A stretch of DNA of 64,000 nucleotides, from positions 1 to 64,000 of the forward strand of contig NZ_JANUEM010000020.1 of assembly GCF_024809855.1 (NCBI RefSeq), read 5' to 3'. Source of the DNA: Rheinheimera pacifica. Its GTDB lineage: Bacteria; Pseudomonadota; Gammaproteobacteria; Enterobacterales; Alteromonadaceae. The notes under the pieces were generated by a model. It saw only the letters and a program-made list of their open reading frames with translations. It made no database searches and was not told the origin of the DNA. Positions 47,817 to 56,682 of the stretch are shown in pieces. Made by a program: the position numbers and the translations under genes. Position 1 is the first letter of the stretch, and the number at the start of each line of letters is the position of its first letter.

Positions 47817-48987
47817 AAAATAAATGTCCAAGATTGGAAAAACGAGCCAGTTTGGCTTGTCCAGGTTCAAACTCAGTTGTGCGGTACTGGCGGGCAATCA
47901 TGGCTTGAACAACCCGCAGCGCATCAGCGCTGTTATTATTTAATAAACAATCGCCATCTGTTTTAATTTGTTTGCCGAACAAAGCAGCTTCAAACAACAC
48001 TGAGGAATTAATTCCCCGAACCAAAGTCGCACCGGCAATAAGATCTAACGTATCTGCAGAGCTGACTGTAGCACCATGAAATTCATAGCTATCTGCATAT
48101 AGATCTTTGGGGTGCACCTTAAAAATGATTTTTGTAGCATCATGCTGTGACAGCACAAAGTTGATATATTGCTGCATGCCGTTAGTAAAACGCGAATGGT
48201 TCTGGATATTACTATCGGAAGCAATTTGCAGTGGCACAAAAACATAGCCCTTATCCTGGCTCTGTCTTTTCTGAAAAAGCTGTTCACGATAGTGTTGCGC
48301 CACTTTGACATCATGCTCAGTTAACCAGCTCAAATCATCTGCTCGCAACTGAGAACTAAGATTCACACCGGCGTTGTCAAAGTAAAAATGTTCAGCTTGA
48401 GGGAAAAAGCCACATTCTGCATAGGTGACAGGGACGCGGTTTAACTGACATTGAGTTAGAAAGTCCCTGTAAATACGCTGGCTGCCATTCCAGACTATGG
48501 TGGCTTTTGCCTGACGGAGCAAATCGCTTTGATGGTTATCCAGAGGGTGCATACAACGCCAGCTCAGCCCCTTCTCTGCCAGATATTGGCGTACAGGATA
48601 AAGCCACTGAGCTTCGCTAACCACGGTGCCAATGCCACAAAACAGAACATCGGCTGTATTGTTACAGCGATAATCCAAAGCAGGAGGTTGAACTCCGAAT
48701 TTGGCACATAGCACTATATCGCTAACATCAATAAACTGCTGCCCGGTTCTGAGATAAGGCTGCCAACGCTCAATAATTTCTAACTGAAAAGTATCAGTCC
48801 CCAGCACAAGATAGTCGGCTTCGCTAATAGCCCGCTCAGGTTTGTTTGCATCAAGCAGCGTTTGCGGTAAGCGGGTATTTGTTTGGCGCAATGTATCTAG
48901 CAAAAGTTGTACAAAACCACCTGAGCCGATCACTGCATAATCATGCTGATTTAATTCACTGAGACCCCAAGGGCATACCCTGTTCAT
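47809..48987 (-). CDS. KpsC/KpsS-like capsule-type glycosyltransferase with N-terminal Rossmann domain
   Basis: 392 residues, ATG overlapping the glf stop by four bases. Residues 1-95 are Rossmann-like (DYAVIGSGGFVQLLLDTL, ADYLVLGTDTFQLEI). Residues ~110-390 match the capsule synthesis GT-B pattern: GYVFVPLQIASDSNIQNHS is the family's donor-site region, then IIFKVHPKD and GINSSVLFEAALFGK. Well-studied members use CMP-Kdo, and CMP-Pse is also a CMP-activated ulosonic acid, so this could be a second Pse transferase. That is an inference. Confidence 0.75.
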   Translation of the reverse strand: MNRVCPWGLSELNQHDYAVIGSGGFVQLLLDTLRQTNTRLPQTLLDANKPERAISEADYLVLGTDTFQLEIIERWQPYLRTGQQFIDVSDIVLCAKFGVQPPALDYRCNNTADVLFCGIGTVVSEAQWLYPVRQYLAEKGLSWRCMHPLDNHQSDLLRQAKATIVWNGSQRIYRDFLTQCQLNRVPVTYAECGFFPQAEHFYFDNAGVNLSSQLRADDLSWLTEHDVKVAQHYREQLFQKRQSQDKGYVFVPLQIASDSNIQNHSRFTNGMQQYINFVLSQHDATKIIFKVHPKDLYADSYEFHGATVSSADTLDLIAGATLVRGINSSVLFEAALFGKQIKTDGDCLLNNNSADALRVVQAMIARQYRTTEFEPGQAKLARFSNLGHLFYD

Positions 48988-50162
48988 ATTGGCTTTCCAT
49001 ACTGCTCATACAGCAGTTGGCTAACCTCAAGAGCATTAGCCACTGCGTCATCCATATTGAAATACTTATACTCTGCCAACCGTCCCAGAGGAATAAGTTG
49101 CGGATATTGTGCTGATAGCGTTTTGTACTTTTCAAATCTCTGCTGATTGTCTGCAGTAAATACGGGATAATATGGAATATTTTTTTCAGGATCGTTTTTA
49201 TCATAATCCTGAGGGTATTCAGTAACGATTGTGGTGCCATCTGACGATTCAGCCAGAATATGTTTAAACTCAGTAATACGGGTAAAATCAGGGGCATTAG
49301 GGTAATTAACAGTGGCTGCCGTCTGAAAGTAAGGGCAATCAAGCTGCCGGAACACAAACTGCAACGACCGATAAGGTAATTCACCAAACTGATAACTAAA
49401 CAACTGATCAAGCATACCGGTGTAAATCAGTTTGCCGCTAAAAATCTCACCGTCAAAACAGATTTTTCCGTTTTCCAGTTTTAGCCTTTGCAAAGCGTTT
49501 TGCTGTAGTTGCACATTAATATTTTGATGTGACAATAAACGGTTAATCAGCGCAGTGTAACCTGCAGCAGGGATCGCCTGATAACTATCGTGAAAATAAC
49601 GGTCATCCCGGCTTAACACCACCGGTACTCTGGCCAAAACGTCAGGAGCAATATCCTCGGCTTTAATGCCCCATTGCCGCATGGTGTAATTTACAAAAAT
49701 ATTCTGATAAATCCAGTCAGCGAGCTCGGCCAGTTCTGGCTCTGCCGTTTCCCGCAGCTTAAGAATAGACACCTTGTTTCCGGCACCGTATAACTCAAGT
49801 AACTTTCTTTCCAATGCAAGCGCTTGCTCCGCCGGATATACCAAATGCAAGGAGTTCAGATTAAAAGGTAATGGGATTAACTTTTCCCCTACTCTGGCTA
49901 ATACTTTATGCTGATAAGGATGCCAGGCGGTAAAAGCTGACAAATACTGCCAAACCCTTGGCTTTGAAGTATGAAATAAATGAGGGCCGTACTGATGTAC
50001 TGTTATACCTTGCTCGTTCTTCTTATCAAAACAGTTCCCTGCTATATGCGCACGTTGCTCTAACACTAATACCTTCCAACCCAACACGCTGGCAAGCCGC
50101 TCAGCCATTACAGCACCTGAAAATCCTGCCCCGACAATGATAGCCTGATAAGCACCCATCAT
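48984..50162 (-). CDS. glf: UDP-galactopyranose mutase Glf
   Basis: 392 residues from the ATG at 50160-50162, which forms ATGA with the upstream stop; an ATG two codons earlier is possible. FAD motif AIIVGAGFSGAVMAERLA and LVLEQRAHIAGNCFD, then VHQYGPHLFHTSKPRVW, NYTMRQWG and EYPQDYD are characteristic. It converts UDP-Galp to UDP-Galf, so the glycan may contain galactofuranose. Confidence 0.95.
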   Translation of the reverse strand: MMGAYQAIIVGAGFSGAVMAERLASVLGWKVLVLEQRAHIAGNCFDKKNEQGITVHQYGPHLFHTSKPRVWQYLSAFTAWHPYQHKVLARVGEKLIPLPFNLNSLHLVYPAEQALALERKLLELYGAGNKVSILKLRETAEPELAELADWIYQNIFVNYTMRQWGIKAEDIAPDVLARVPVVLSRDDRYFHDSYQAIPAAGYTALINRLLSHQNINVQLQQNALQRLKLENGKICFDGEIFSGKLIYTGMLDQLFSYQFGELPYRSLQFVFRQLDCPYFQTAATVNYPNAPDFTRITEFKHILAESSDGTTIVTEYPQDYDKNDPEKNIPYYPVFTADNQQRFEKYKTLSAQYPQLIPLGRLAEYKYFNMDDAVANALEVSQLLYEQYGKPI

Positions 50163-51106
50163 ACCCATCCCAGTAGTTCAGATACTTTGTCTGGTGTTGC
50201 CCGATGGTGATACACCAACTGATGGCGTTCATCAAAATAAAGTTGATCTGTAGCCGAAAGCTCGATCATCTGACGGAACAAATCGAATTCCTGCTGGCGC
50301 AAAAAATACAATGCAGCGGAGAAATAAACGTGGTTCACACCGAATTGTATTATAGACTGATCAACATTAAAGCGGCTGCCAAGCTGACAGGCGTTTGCTA
50401 ATTCCTCTGTTACCTCAATACGTCTTTGCGCATTTCGCTGGGTTTGGCCGCCGAAACTGTCCTGATGAATACGATAACGCCCCAATACCTGATCAAGTCT
50501 GTCAACTGTGCCGCCAGCCAATCCAAGGTTCATAATATGCCACGGATAGTCACATATAATGCGGTTTCCATGTGCCAGAGCAGCGGGCATTTGGTCATAG
50601 CGTCGAACCATTACACTGCTTGCCTGTAAAAAGACAGTGTATTTAATCAGATGAGCGATAGTAGCTTGCTGTGGAATATATTTATAGTTATAGAAATCCC
50701 GGGAGTACCACTTCAGCGTTTCGCCCGTTTTGCTATCAAACATATCCGACTCATGGTAGACGATACGGCATTCAGGATGAGCATCCAGATAGTCTACCTG
50801 TTGTTGAAGCTTACCTGGCAAAGCGATGTCATCACCATCAAGATAAGCTATATACTCTCCTTTTGCTGTTTCCAGCAAGCGCCGCATTGTTCCTATTAAG
50901 CCCAGATTTTGCGTATTACACAGGATCTTTAAATTAGGATAGGCGGATGCCAGATAATTAATCACTCCCAGCGTATTATCAGGGGAGGTGTCGTCACAAA
51001 CTATCACCTCAAAATTAAAGTTTGTCTGCTGAGCCAGAATACTTAGCAGGCATTCATGAATATAAGGTGCTAGTTTAAATGCTGGAACAATAACAGATAA
51101 TTTCAT
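50159..51106 (-). CDS. Family 2 glycosyltransferase
   Basis: 315 residues. GT2 motifs: KLSVIVPAFKLAPYIHECL, FEVIVCDDTSPDNTL, YIAYLDGDDIALPGKLQQQ (DxDD), and RYRIHQDSFGGQ near the end. It is the first sugar gene after maf (77-base gap) and precedes glf, so it could use UDP-Galf. The donor is not shown by sequence. Confidence 0.88.
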   Translation of the reverse strand: MKLSVIVPAFKLAPYIHECLLSILAQQTNFNFEVIVCDDTSPDNTLGVINYLASAYPNLKILCNTQNLGLIGTMRRLLETAKGEYIAYLDGDDIALPGKLQQQVDYLDAHPECRIVYHESDMFDSKTGETLKWYSRDFYNYKYIPQQATIAHLIKYTVFLQASSVMVRRYDQMPAALAHGNRIICDYPWHIMNLGLAGGTVDRLDQVLGRYRIHQDSFGGQTQRNAQRRIEVTEELANACQLGSRFNVDQSIIQFGVNHVYFSAALYFLRQQEFDLFRQMIELSATDQLYFDERHQLVYHHRATPDKVSELLGWV

Positions 51107-51183
51107 AGATGCTCTGAGCTTGGAAAAATTCCATTGTCACTTGTTTTATCGGCTAGTCTGGTTATCAGCTTTAATATTCTCAG

Positions 51184-53982
51184 CTATAGAGCGACCTGTG
51201 TAGTATCAAACTTAAGTGGCTCAGCAATAAACTCGTCAACTGCTTTTTGCAGATAGTCTTGCCACACACTAAGTACCCGATTAAAACGCTGGAATTGCTC
51301 TTCCGTATTATTAACAGGTAGAAGTTTAGTTAACACACTTAAAAAGTACATAGCACTGCCGTTAAACAGCAGCATGGTTAAATTGCCTTTTTGCTGAACA
51401 GAGCTACGCAAATGTAGCCACTGTTGGCTGATAATATCGCGGGCCTCGGTTAACGAGGTAACAGGTGTTTCAATCAACTGACACCATTGCCCCACAGAGT
51501 TTCGTAACAATTCAAGGTCATAATTTTGCAAAATACTTTCAACAGATTTGGAATAATGCTGGTGAAACAGTACTTTGAACAAGTCATCAATAAGTTTTTC
51601 TGGTTGTGCCGGCACATCACGCAGCAGAATATTATCTGGTAGAAGTGGCATTGCCCCGCTAATTCTTGCACCATTACTACAATTGTACACATCAGTTTTT
51701 TGCAGATGTCCGGCAATAGCTTCCTCAATCAAACGGCGCGAAACATCAAATTCCGGCTTGGTGTATACCGTAGGCTGAAAATTACCGGATACAGGAATAC
51801 CATCACCATGCATTTTCTGATAGTTGTACACCTCTTTGCCATCAGCTTTGTAGTATGCCGAGTGTTTAGAATGATGCTGCGATACATTTGCATAACCCAA
51901 ATCGACACCAAACAGATAAATATGCTTAAAACCGGTTTTTAGTACAAAGTTTACTACTAAATTTGACACTGTGGGGTAAGCAAACTCTAACGTCTCAGCA
52001 TCAAATCCAGCTTGTTTAAGGGTAGACTGAAATAGTACAGTAGAGGCTTCACCCTCTTTAAATACCAAGTATGCGTCCTGAAATAACGCTGCCGTATCAG
52101 GGTGAATACCATTCACAGACAGCAACTTAATACTTTTCAAATAGTCATTATCTGGTACCTGTGTAACCCAGTCATAAGTTGAACGGTTTTGCTCTATTTC
52201 TGCATGAATGTCGGGTTTAATGCCTAGCTGATAAAGCGCCTTAAGTGCCGTACCACAACTGATAACCACAACCTTATCACGATATTCCCGGATATATTCT
52301 ATGCAGTCATCAAGGCTAGGGCCATTACCGATAATAAAAACAGGAATATGTTGTGCTGCATGAACAGGCAAATTTGTAAGATTTTTTAAGAAATGATGAT
52401 TAACTTGCACGCTGTGTGCAGTGTGGGCGATGCCATAACGCACATGATCGAAATACTCGCCTAATGCCAGAATAACTCTTAGCTGACTGCGTAACATGCG
52501 TACAGCTTGAGCTAGTGCAGGTGTGTAGTAGCTGGTCATCATATAAGTATCAGCTATTGCATAAGCACCGCTATGATAAAATTGCTCAGCAAAGTCAGCG
52601 AAATATTCCTGCCCGGTTCCGCCAATATTCAGATAAATTCGACGCCCGCTTTTCTCCGCTGTTTCCAGTACCCCGGCCCAATCGGTAACATATAGGCTGG
52701 CATAGAAGAAATCAGTGTTAGGTTCGCAAAGGTATAAATTATTTACCTCATGTTGCTCTAACAACAGCTCCAGATGGCGCCCCAGAGCAATACCAAATAT
52801 AATCAAAGAGTTAACCTGCTCCGGCAATGTTTGCTGCTGATGCTCAATGTTAGCGAATACCGCCTGTAACTCTTTTATTGCCTGATAATGCACATAATGA
52901 CGAAACTTCCATCTTACGGTTTGGTTAACCATAATATCGTCTTTTGCTGGCTGCTTTATAAACAGCTGTGTTAACTCAGCAGACTCGTATTCAATATCCT
53001 GATAAAACGCTGCCTGGCGCTGAATGTGCCATATATTAGTTGAACCATCGCTTTGATTAACCAGCTGCCAGCGCGTTGGTTGGTATGCAATAAAATTCTG
53101 ATAAACATCCGGATATAACTTTGCAATAGCTTGCATATTTCGCTCAAAACAGAGCTTCTGCTGCGTTGTATATTCAGTGCTGTACAACTGGTTTGCCAGA
53201 ACATTGCCAGGCCGCTGAGGTAAAAAATCTTGCGCATGGTCAAATCCCAGAAACTGCTTGCCGTGTTTCAGTAGTTGCTGTGGTTTACCAGAGTTATTTA
53301 CTAGAAATTCAAAGACTTCATCACTAACTTTATGACAAATATGCCGATATAAATACACTTTTTGCATATCTGCAGATAATGATAGTAGTTCAGCTAGGTC
53401 TTCAGTAACACTGGTACCACTATTGCCTATCTGAAATGCGATTTGCGTGCCTAAGACCTCTGCAAGCTCAAAAATTTCTGTCCAATCAATTGCCTGAACA
53501 GAGCAGAGTAAAAAATCAGCTTCAGGTTCATAAATAACTAAGTATTTAATGCGTACATTCCGCAGTAACTCTGCAATATGATGTCCAAGCCCTAAACCAA
53601 ACACCATAAGAGTATCAACTGCCACCGGCAATGTTTCAGTTTGAAGTTGTTGGCCGGCTGGTTTAGAAGCTGCAGCAAGACTGATATAAGGGGCATGCTG
53701 CCAGAAACTTTGTGTCTCAGCTATCGTTTCTTGTGAAGGAGATTCGCCGTATAACACCCTCCCGGTAGTACAATCAGTAATATTCATCTCACCGGTACGT
53801 GTGCAGAATACAAAGTACTGTGTAGCAACAGCCTGAAGTAAGGGTAACAAAGCAGGCTGGTATTGGCGAAATGCCGCTATATTTTGTGGCAGGCGTTGTT
53901 GGATGTGTGCAGAGAGCTGCATTTCAAGCTGTTGCTGCTGTAGCTGATCTTGTAACAACTGATTATTTATATACCTAAGCAT
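51184..53982 (-). CDS. Motility-associated factor glycosyltransferase (Maf, DUF115)
   Basis: 932 residues. Two similar N-terminal modules: ~120-220 (LMVFGLGLGHHIAELL, YLVIYEPEADFLLCSVQAID) and ~395-500 (LIIFGIALGRHLELLL, LYLCEPNTDFFYASLYVTDW). The catalytic Maf domain follows at ~545-760: VFIIGNGPSLDDCIEYIREY, VVISCGTALKALYQLGIKP and IYLFGVDLGYANVSQHHS. A helical C-terminal region ends the protein. Maf enzymes attach pseudaminic or legionaminic acid to Ser/Thr of flagellin. It lies 20 bases after fliT, in the fliD-fliS-fliT transcription unit. Longer than many Mafs (~620-700) because of the second N-terminal module. Confidence 0.92.
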   Translation of the reverse strand: MLRYINNQLLQDQLQQQQLEMQLSAHIQQRLPQNIAAFRQYQPALLPLLQAVATQYFVFCTRTGEMNITDCTTGRVLYGESPSQETIAETQSFWQHAPYISLAAASKPAGQQLQTETLPVAVDTLMVFGLGLGHHIAELLRNVRIKYLVIYEPEADFLLCSVQAIDWTEIFELAEVLGTQIAFQIGNSGTSVTEDLAELLSLSADMQKVYLYRHICHKVSDEVFEFLVNNSGKPQQLLKHGKQFLGFDHAQDFLPQRPGNVLANQLYSTEYTTQQKLCFERNMQAIAKLYPDVYQNFIAYQPTRWQLVNQSDGSTNIWHIQRQAAFYQDIEYESAELTQLFIKQPAKDDIMVNQTVRWKFRHYVHYQAIKELQAVFANIEHQQQTLPEQVNSLIIFGIALGRHLELLLEQHEVNNLYLCEPNTDFFYASLYVTDWAGVLETAEKSGRRIYLNIGGTGQEYFADFAEQFYHSGAYAIADTYMMTSYYTPALAQAVRMLRSQLRVILALGEYFDHVRYGIAHTAHSVQVNHHFLKNLTNLPVHAAQHIPVFIIGNGPSLDDCIEYIREYRDKVVVISCGTALKALYQLGIKPDIHAEIEQNRSTYDWVTQVPDNDYLKSIKLLSVNGIHPDTAALFQDAYLVFKEGEASTVLFQSTLKQAGFDAETLEFAYPTVSNLVVNFVLKTGFKHIYLFGVDLGYANVSQHHSKHSAYYKADGKEVYNYQKMHGDGIPVSGNFQPTVYTKPEFDVSRRLIEEAIAGHLQKTDVYNCSNGARISGAMPLLPDNILLRDVPAQPEKLIDDLFKVLFHQHYSKSVESILQNYDLELLRNSVGQWCQLIETPVTSLTEARDIISQQWLHLRSSVQQKGNLTMLLFNGSAMYFLSVLTKLLPVNNTEEQFQRFNRVLSVWQDYLQKAVDEFIAEPLKFDTTQVAL

Positions 53983-54002
53983 AACGGCCTTATCGAATTA
54001 TA

Positions 54003-54308
54003 CTAATTATTCTCGCTGTAGCCCTGCTTTGCCTTTTTACCTTTTTGAATTTTAAGTAATTCAGTAGCAACAGCCTGCTTTGCTACTGACAGTTTATCTA
54101 TAAAAGTATTCAACCAGTCAAGGTTTTGTTGGAGAAAGTTAGCATACTCGGCAGCATTACTGCCTTCAGGCTGGGGAAATACTATCTGCTGATGAAAAAG
54201 CCCTGCTAATACTTCCAGTTCTTCCACTGAAGGCTGCTCCTGAGATACTAATATATCCATTTGGCTACGTAGAGCAGCAGTTTGCAACATAAGCTCAGAT
54301 AACGACAT
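54003..54308 (-). CDS. fliT: FliT-like flagellar chaperone
   Basis: 101 residues, all helical and soluble, sharing one base with the fliS stop. Position right after fliS, size and a basic C-terminus (KIQKGKKAKQGY) match FliT, the FliD export chaperone. Sequence identity is low across this family, so context carries the call. Confidence 0.7.
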   Translation of the reverse strand: MSLSELMLQTAALRSQMDILVSQEQPSVEELEVLAGLFHQQIVFPQPEGSNAAEYANFLQQNLDWLNTFIDKLSVAKQAVATELLKIQKGKKAKQGYSENN

Positions 54309-54745
54309 CAGGCACCAACAGCCAGCGGTTGTTGTTTCTGTGCTTGTAACTGGTATCCTTTCTCTCTGTCGGCTACAGGTATTTGATCCCAGGCGGATTT
54401 AATTGTTAACAAAATACCAAGCACATCGCTAAGCTTTTCCAGGCTGTTTTCGCGGCTGGCGAGCATTAAGTGGTTTATCATAAAGTCATACAAAGACCAG
54501 AGATTGTCTGATATTTCACCGCCCGCTTCCATATCTAAGGAATTCTGCAGTGCACTGATAATGGCCATCGCTTTAGACACCGTCAATGACTTTCCGGCAA
54601 AGTCTTTGCGCTCTATACAACCTTTAGCCTTGGCAAGGTTCTCAAGCGCGCCCTGCATCAGTAACTGGATGACACGATGCGGATCAGCAACAGCTAAATC
54701 GTCTTTAACACCAACGGCTTTATATGCTTTCACACCATAACTCAT
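54308..54745 (-). CDS. fliS: Flagellin export chaperone FliS
   Basis: 145 residues. YKAVGVKDDLAVADPHRVIQ and LLMQGALENLAKAKGCIE are the family signature, with SLYDFMINHLMLAS in the C-terminal half. FliS caps flagellin in the cytoplasm before export. It follows fliD by 22 bases. Confidence 0.95.
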   Translation of the reverse strand: MSYGVKAYKAVGVKDDLAVADPHRVIQLLMQGALENLAKAKGCIERKDFAGKSLTVSKAMAIISALQNSLDMEAGGEISDNLWSLYDFMINHLMLASRENSLEKLSDVLGILLTIKSAWDQIPVADREKGYQLQAQKQQPLAVGA

Positions 54746-54767
54746 ATTAGATAACCTCTTAAATCAT

Positions 54768-56228
54768 TTAAGACTTATTAGTATTAAACCCTGGCAAGTT
54801 AGTAAGCTGAGATGTCACAGCTGAAGCTGTTCTTTGCATCCCGCCCAACAGTGAATCCAGTGCTACGTATTGCTTACGCAGGGTTTGTTCGTAGTTATCC
54901 ATATATCGGTTAGCGGCATCCAAAGCTTTAGTATTATCTTCAATTTGTTTTTTAAGCGACTTTTCACGTACATCAATGATTCCGCCGCCTTTGTTAAAAT
55001 CTGAAATAAAGCTGTCCAATTGACTGACAAGGCCATTATTGCCGCCAAAAACTTTTGCAATGCTGTCAAAATTTTCATTTAACGCTTTATCAAAGCGCAT
55101 TTTACCTGACTCTGAGCCGAATTCAGTACTGGTAGAAATTTCCAGCTTACCATTTTTATCCATGGTAATGCCCAGTGAGTAAAGAGTGGACAACCCCGAA
55201 TCCGCAGTATCTACGTTAGAACCTAAAATACCACGCAGTTGAGTCATGATGTTACGCGGCAGTGAATCGCCAGCCAAAGCACCACCTTCGCTGGTTACTG
55301 TTTTTCCATCTGAGCCTAAAGTGCGGAACTTTGTTAAAGCATTAACCTGATCAACCAGCGCATTATAACTATCAATAAAGGCTTTAACATTGGTTTCAAC
55401 GCTTTCTTTGTCATAGGCTACATCTACTGTGGCGTTGTTTCCTTCTGGAGTGACAGCTTTAACAGTGATATCAAGATCCTGGACAACGTTAGAAAATACG
55501 TTGCTGCTACTGGTTGCAGTGATTCCGTCAACCTCGATGATAGCGTTCTGAGCAACTTGTTTTTGTACCATTGCAGGATCAGAGCCTGTCGCCACTGTAG
55601 ATATCTTGTCTAATTCAGCATTATTGTTACTAACAACCAAATCATTGCCATCACCACTGATATCTGAGGTAAATACCAGCTTGGAACCAACACTCCCGCC
55701 AGCGTTAACAATATTAACATTGACACCAAAATTTCCGCTGTTCTCGTTAATTTTTCGACGTAATTCATTTAGTGTCATATCTGCGGTAACATCAACATCA
55801 AAGCTTTTATTGCCTGCAGTAAACGTCAGCTTGCCGTTCGTGGTACTAACAACATCATTTGCAGAGGAGAAGGCCTGATCCTGAGTCTCAAACCGGCTAC
55901 CAGATGCCAGTTGATTTACTTTAATATCAAAACTGCCCGCGGCAGATCGGTTAGATGCCGTTGCTTCAATATAGGTTTTATTGTCTGTCGGCTGAATAAC
56001 GGTTGCTTTACGGGTATTTAAACTTTCGCCACTGAGCTTTTTGGCTGCATCCTGAAAAGCGGATAAAACAGATTTGAGGCGACTAACACCAGAAAGGGAA
56101 GCTTCCAGCGTCTTTTTCTGAGTATTAATCCGGCCAAGCTTTACATCTCGCTCAGCTTTAACAAAGGTTGTCACCAGTTCTTCCAGCGGTAATCCGGAAG
56201 CTGAACCTAAAAAATTAACACCAGACAT
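54768..56228 (-). CDS. fliD: Flagellar filament cap FliD
   Basis: 486 residues. N-terminal FliD domain (GLPLEELVTTFVKAERDV) and C-terminal domain with YNALVDQVNALTKF, LGITMDKNGKLEIS and a coiled-coil tail (SLKKQIEDNTKALDAANRYM). FliD forms the cap under which flagellin is added. It is eight bases after flaG. Confidence 0.96.
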   Translation of the reverse strand: MSGVNFLGSASGLPLEELVTTFVKAERDVKLGRINTQKKTLEASLSGVSRLKSVLSAFQDAAKKLSGESLNTRKATVIQPTDNKTYIEATASNRSAAGSFDIKVNQLASGSRFETQDQAFSSANDVVSTTNGKLTFTAGNKSFDVDVTADMTLNELRRKINENSGNFGVNVNIVNAGGSVGSKLVFTSDISGDGNDLVVSNNNAELDKISTVATGSDPAMVQKQVAQNAIIEVDGITATSSSNVFSNVVQDLDITVKAVTPEGNNATVDVAYDKESVETNVKAFIDSYNALVDQVNALTKFRTLGSDGKTVTSEGGALAGDSLPRNIMTQLRGILGSNVDTADSGLSTLYSLGITMDKNGKLEISTSTEFGSESGKMRFDKALNENFDSIAKVFGGNNGLVSQLDSFISDFNKGGGIIDVREKSLKKQIEDNTKALDAANRYMDNYEQTLRKQYVALDSLLGGMQRTASAVTSQLTNLPGFNTNKS

Positions 56229-56236
56229 AATAACCT

Positions 56237-56614
56237 CTATACTTTATTGTCAATTAACAGGCCAATAGACTGCCCCATCTCTTCCTGCAATCGTTTAATA
56301 TCCTGCGCAACTTTTAACAGCTCTTCTGATGGTATCTGCTTTATCAGCTCGTCTGTCTCATAGTCTATCACTTTAATCACTGAACGACCTGATGCTTCAT
56401 CTATTGAGAAGTTTAATGACCGCTGCTCCAAAGCAACAGCCTGATTAACTACATCAATCGCCTGTTGCAGTTCAATATCACTAACATCTGTAACTGGCTT
56501 TACAGCCTGGGCAGGCTTATCAATTACCGGGGTTGTTTCAGCAGGCAATGCTGGTTTATCAGCTACCTGAATATAACTTACACCCGCCATAGTATTAGCG
56601 CTAATGCTACTCAT
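56237..56614 (-). CDS. flaG: FlaG-family protein
   Basis: 125 residues from the ATG at 56612-56614, preceded by AAGGAG; a TTG two codons earlier is possible. A Pro/Val/Asp-rich N-terminus, then the FlaG domain (~50-125): LNFSIDEASGRSVIKVIDYE, ELIKQIPSEELLKVAQ. FlaG affects filament length in polar flagellates. First gene of flaG-fliD-fliS-fliT. A sigma-28 -10 overlaps its ribosome-binding region. Confidence 0.92.
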   Translation of the reverse strand: MSSISANTMAGVSYIQVADKPALPAETTPVIDKPAQAVKPVTDVSDIELQQAIDVVNQAVALEQRSLNFSIDEASGRSVIKVIDYETDELIKQIPSEELLKVAQDIKRLQEEMGQSIGLLIDNKV

Positions 56615-56625
56615 ATCCAAACTCC

Positions 56626-56652
56626 TTATCGGCGCGCAGGGTGAGAATTTTA
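56626..56652 (-). promoter_or_regulatory. Sigma-28-like promoter abutting flaG
   Basis: On the minus strand TAAAATTC-N11-GCCGATAA: a perfect -10 and a 5/8 -35. The -10 ends only 11 bases before the ATG and shares bases with the AAGGAG ribosome site, and the -35 overlaps the upstream terminator hairpin, so its use is doubtful. Confidence 0.35.
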
Positions 56653-56667
56653 TACCAAATTCTCACC
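56640..56667 (-). terminator. Terminator of flagellin gene 1
   Basis: Perfect 11-base stem GGTGAGAATTT / AAATTCTCACC with a six-base loop, 16 bases after the flagellin stop. Confidence 0.65.
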
Positions 56668-56682
56668 GCTACGCGTATTAGT

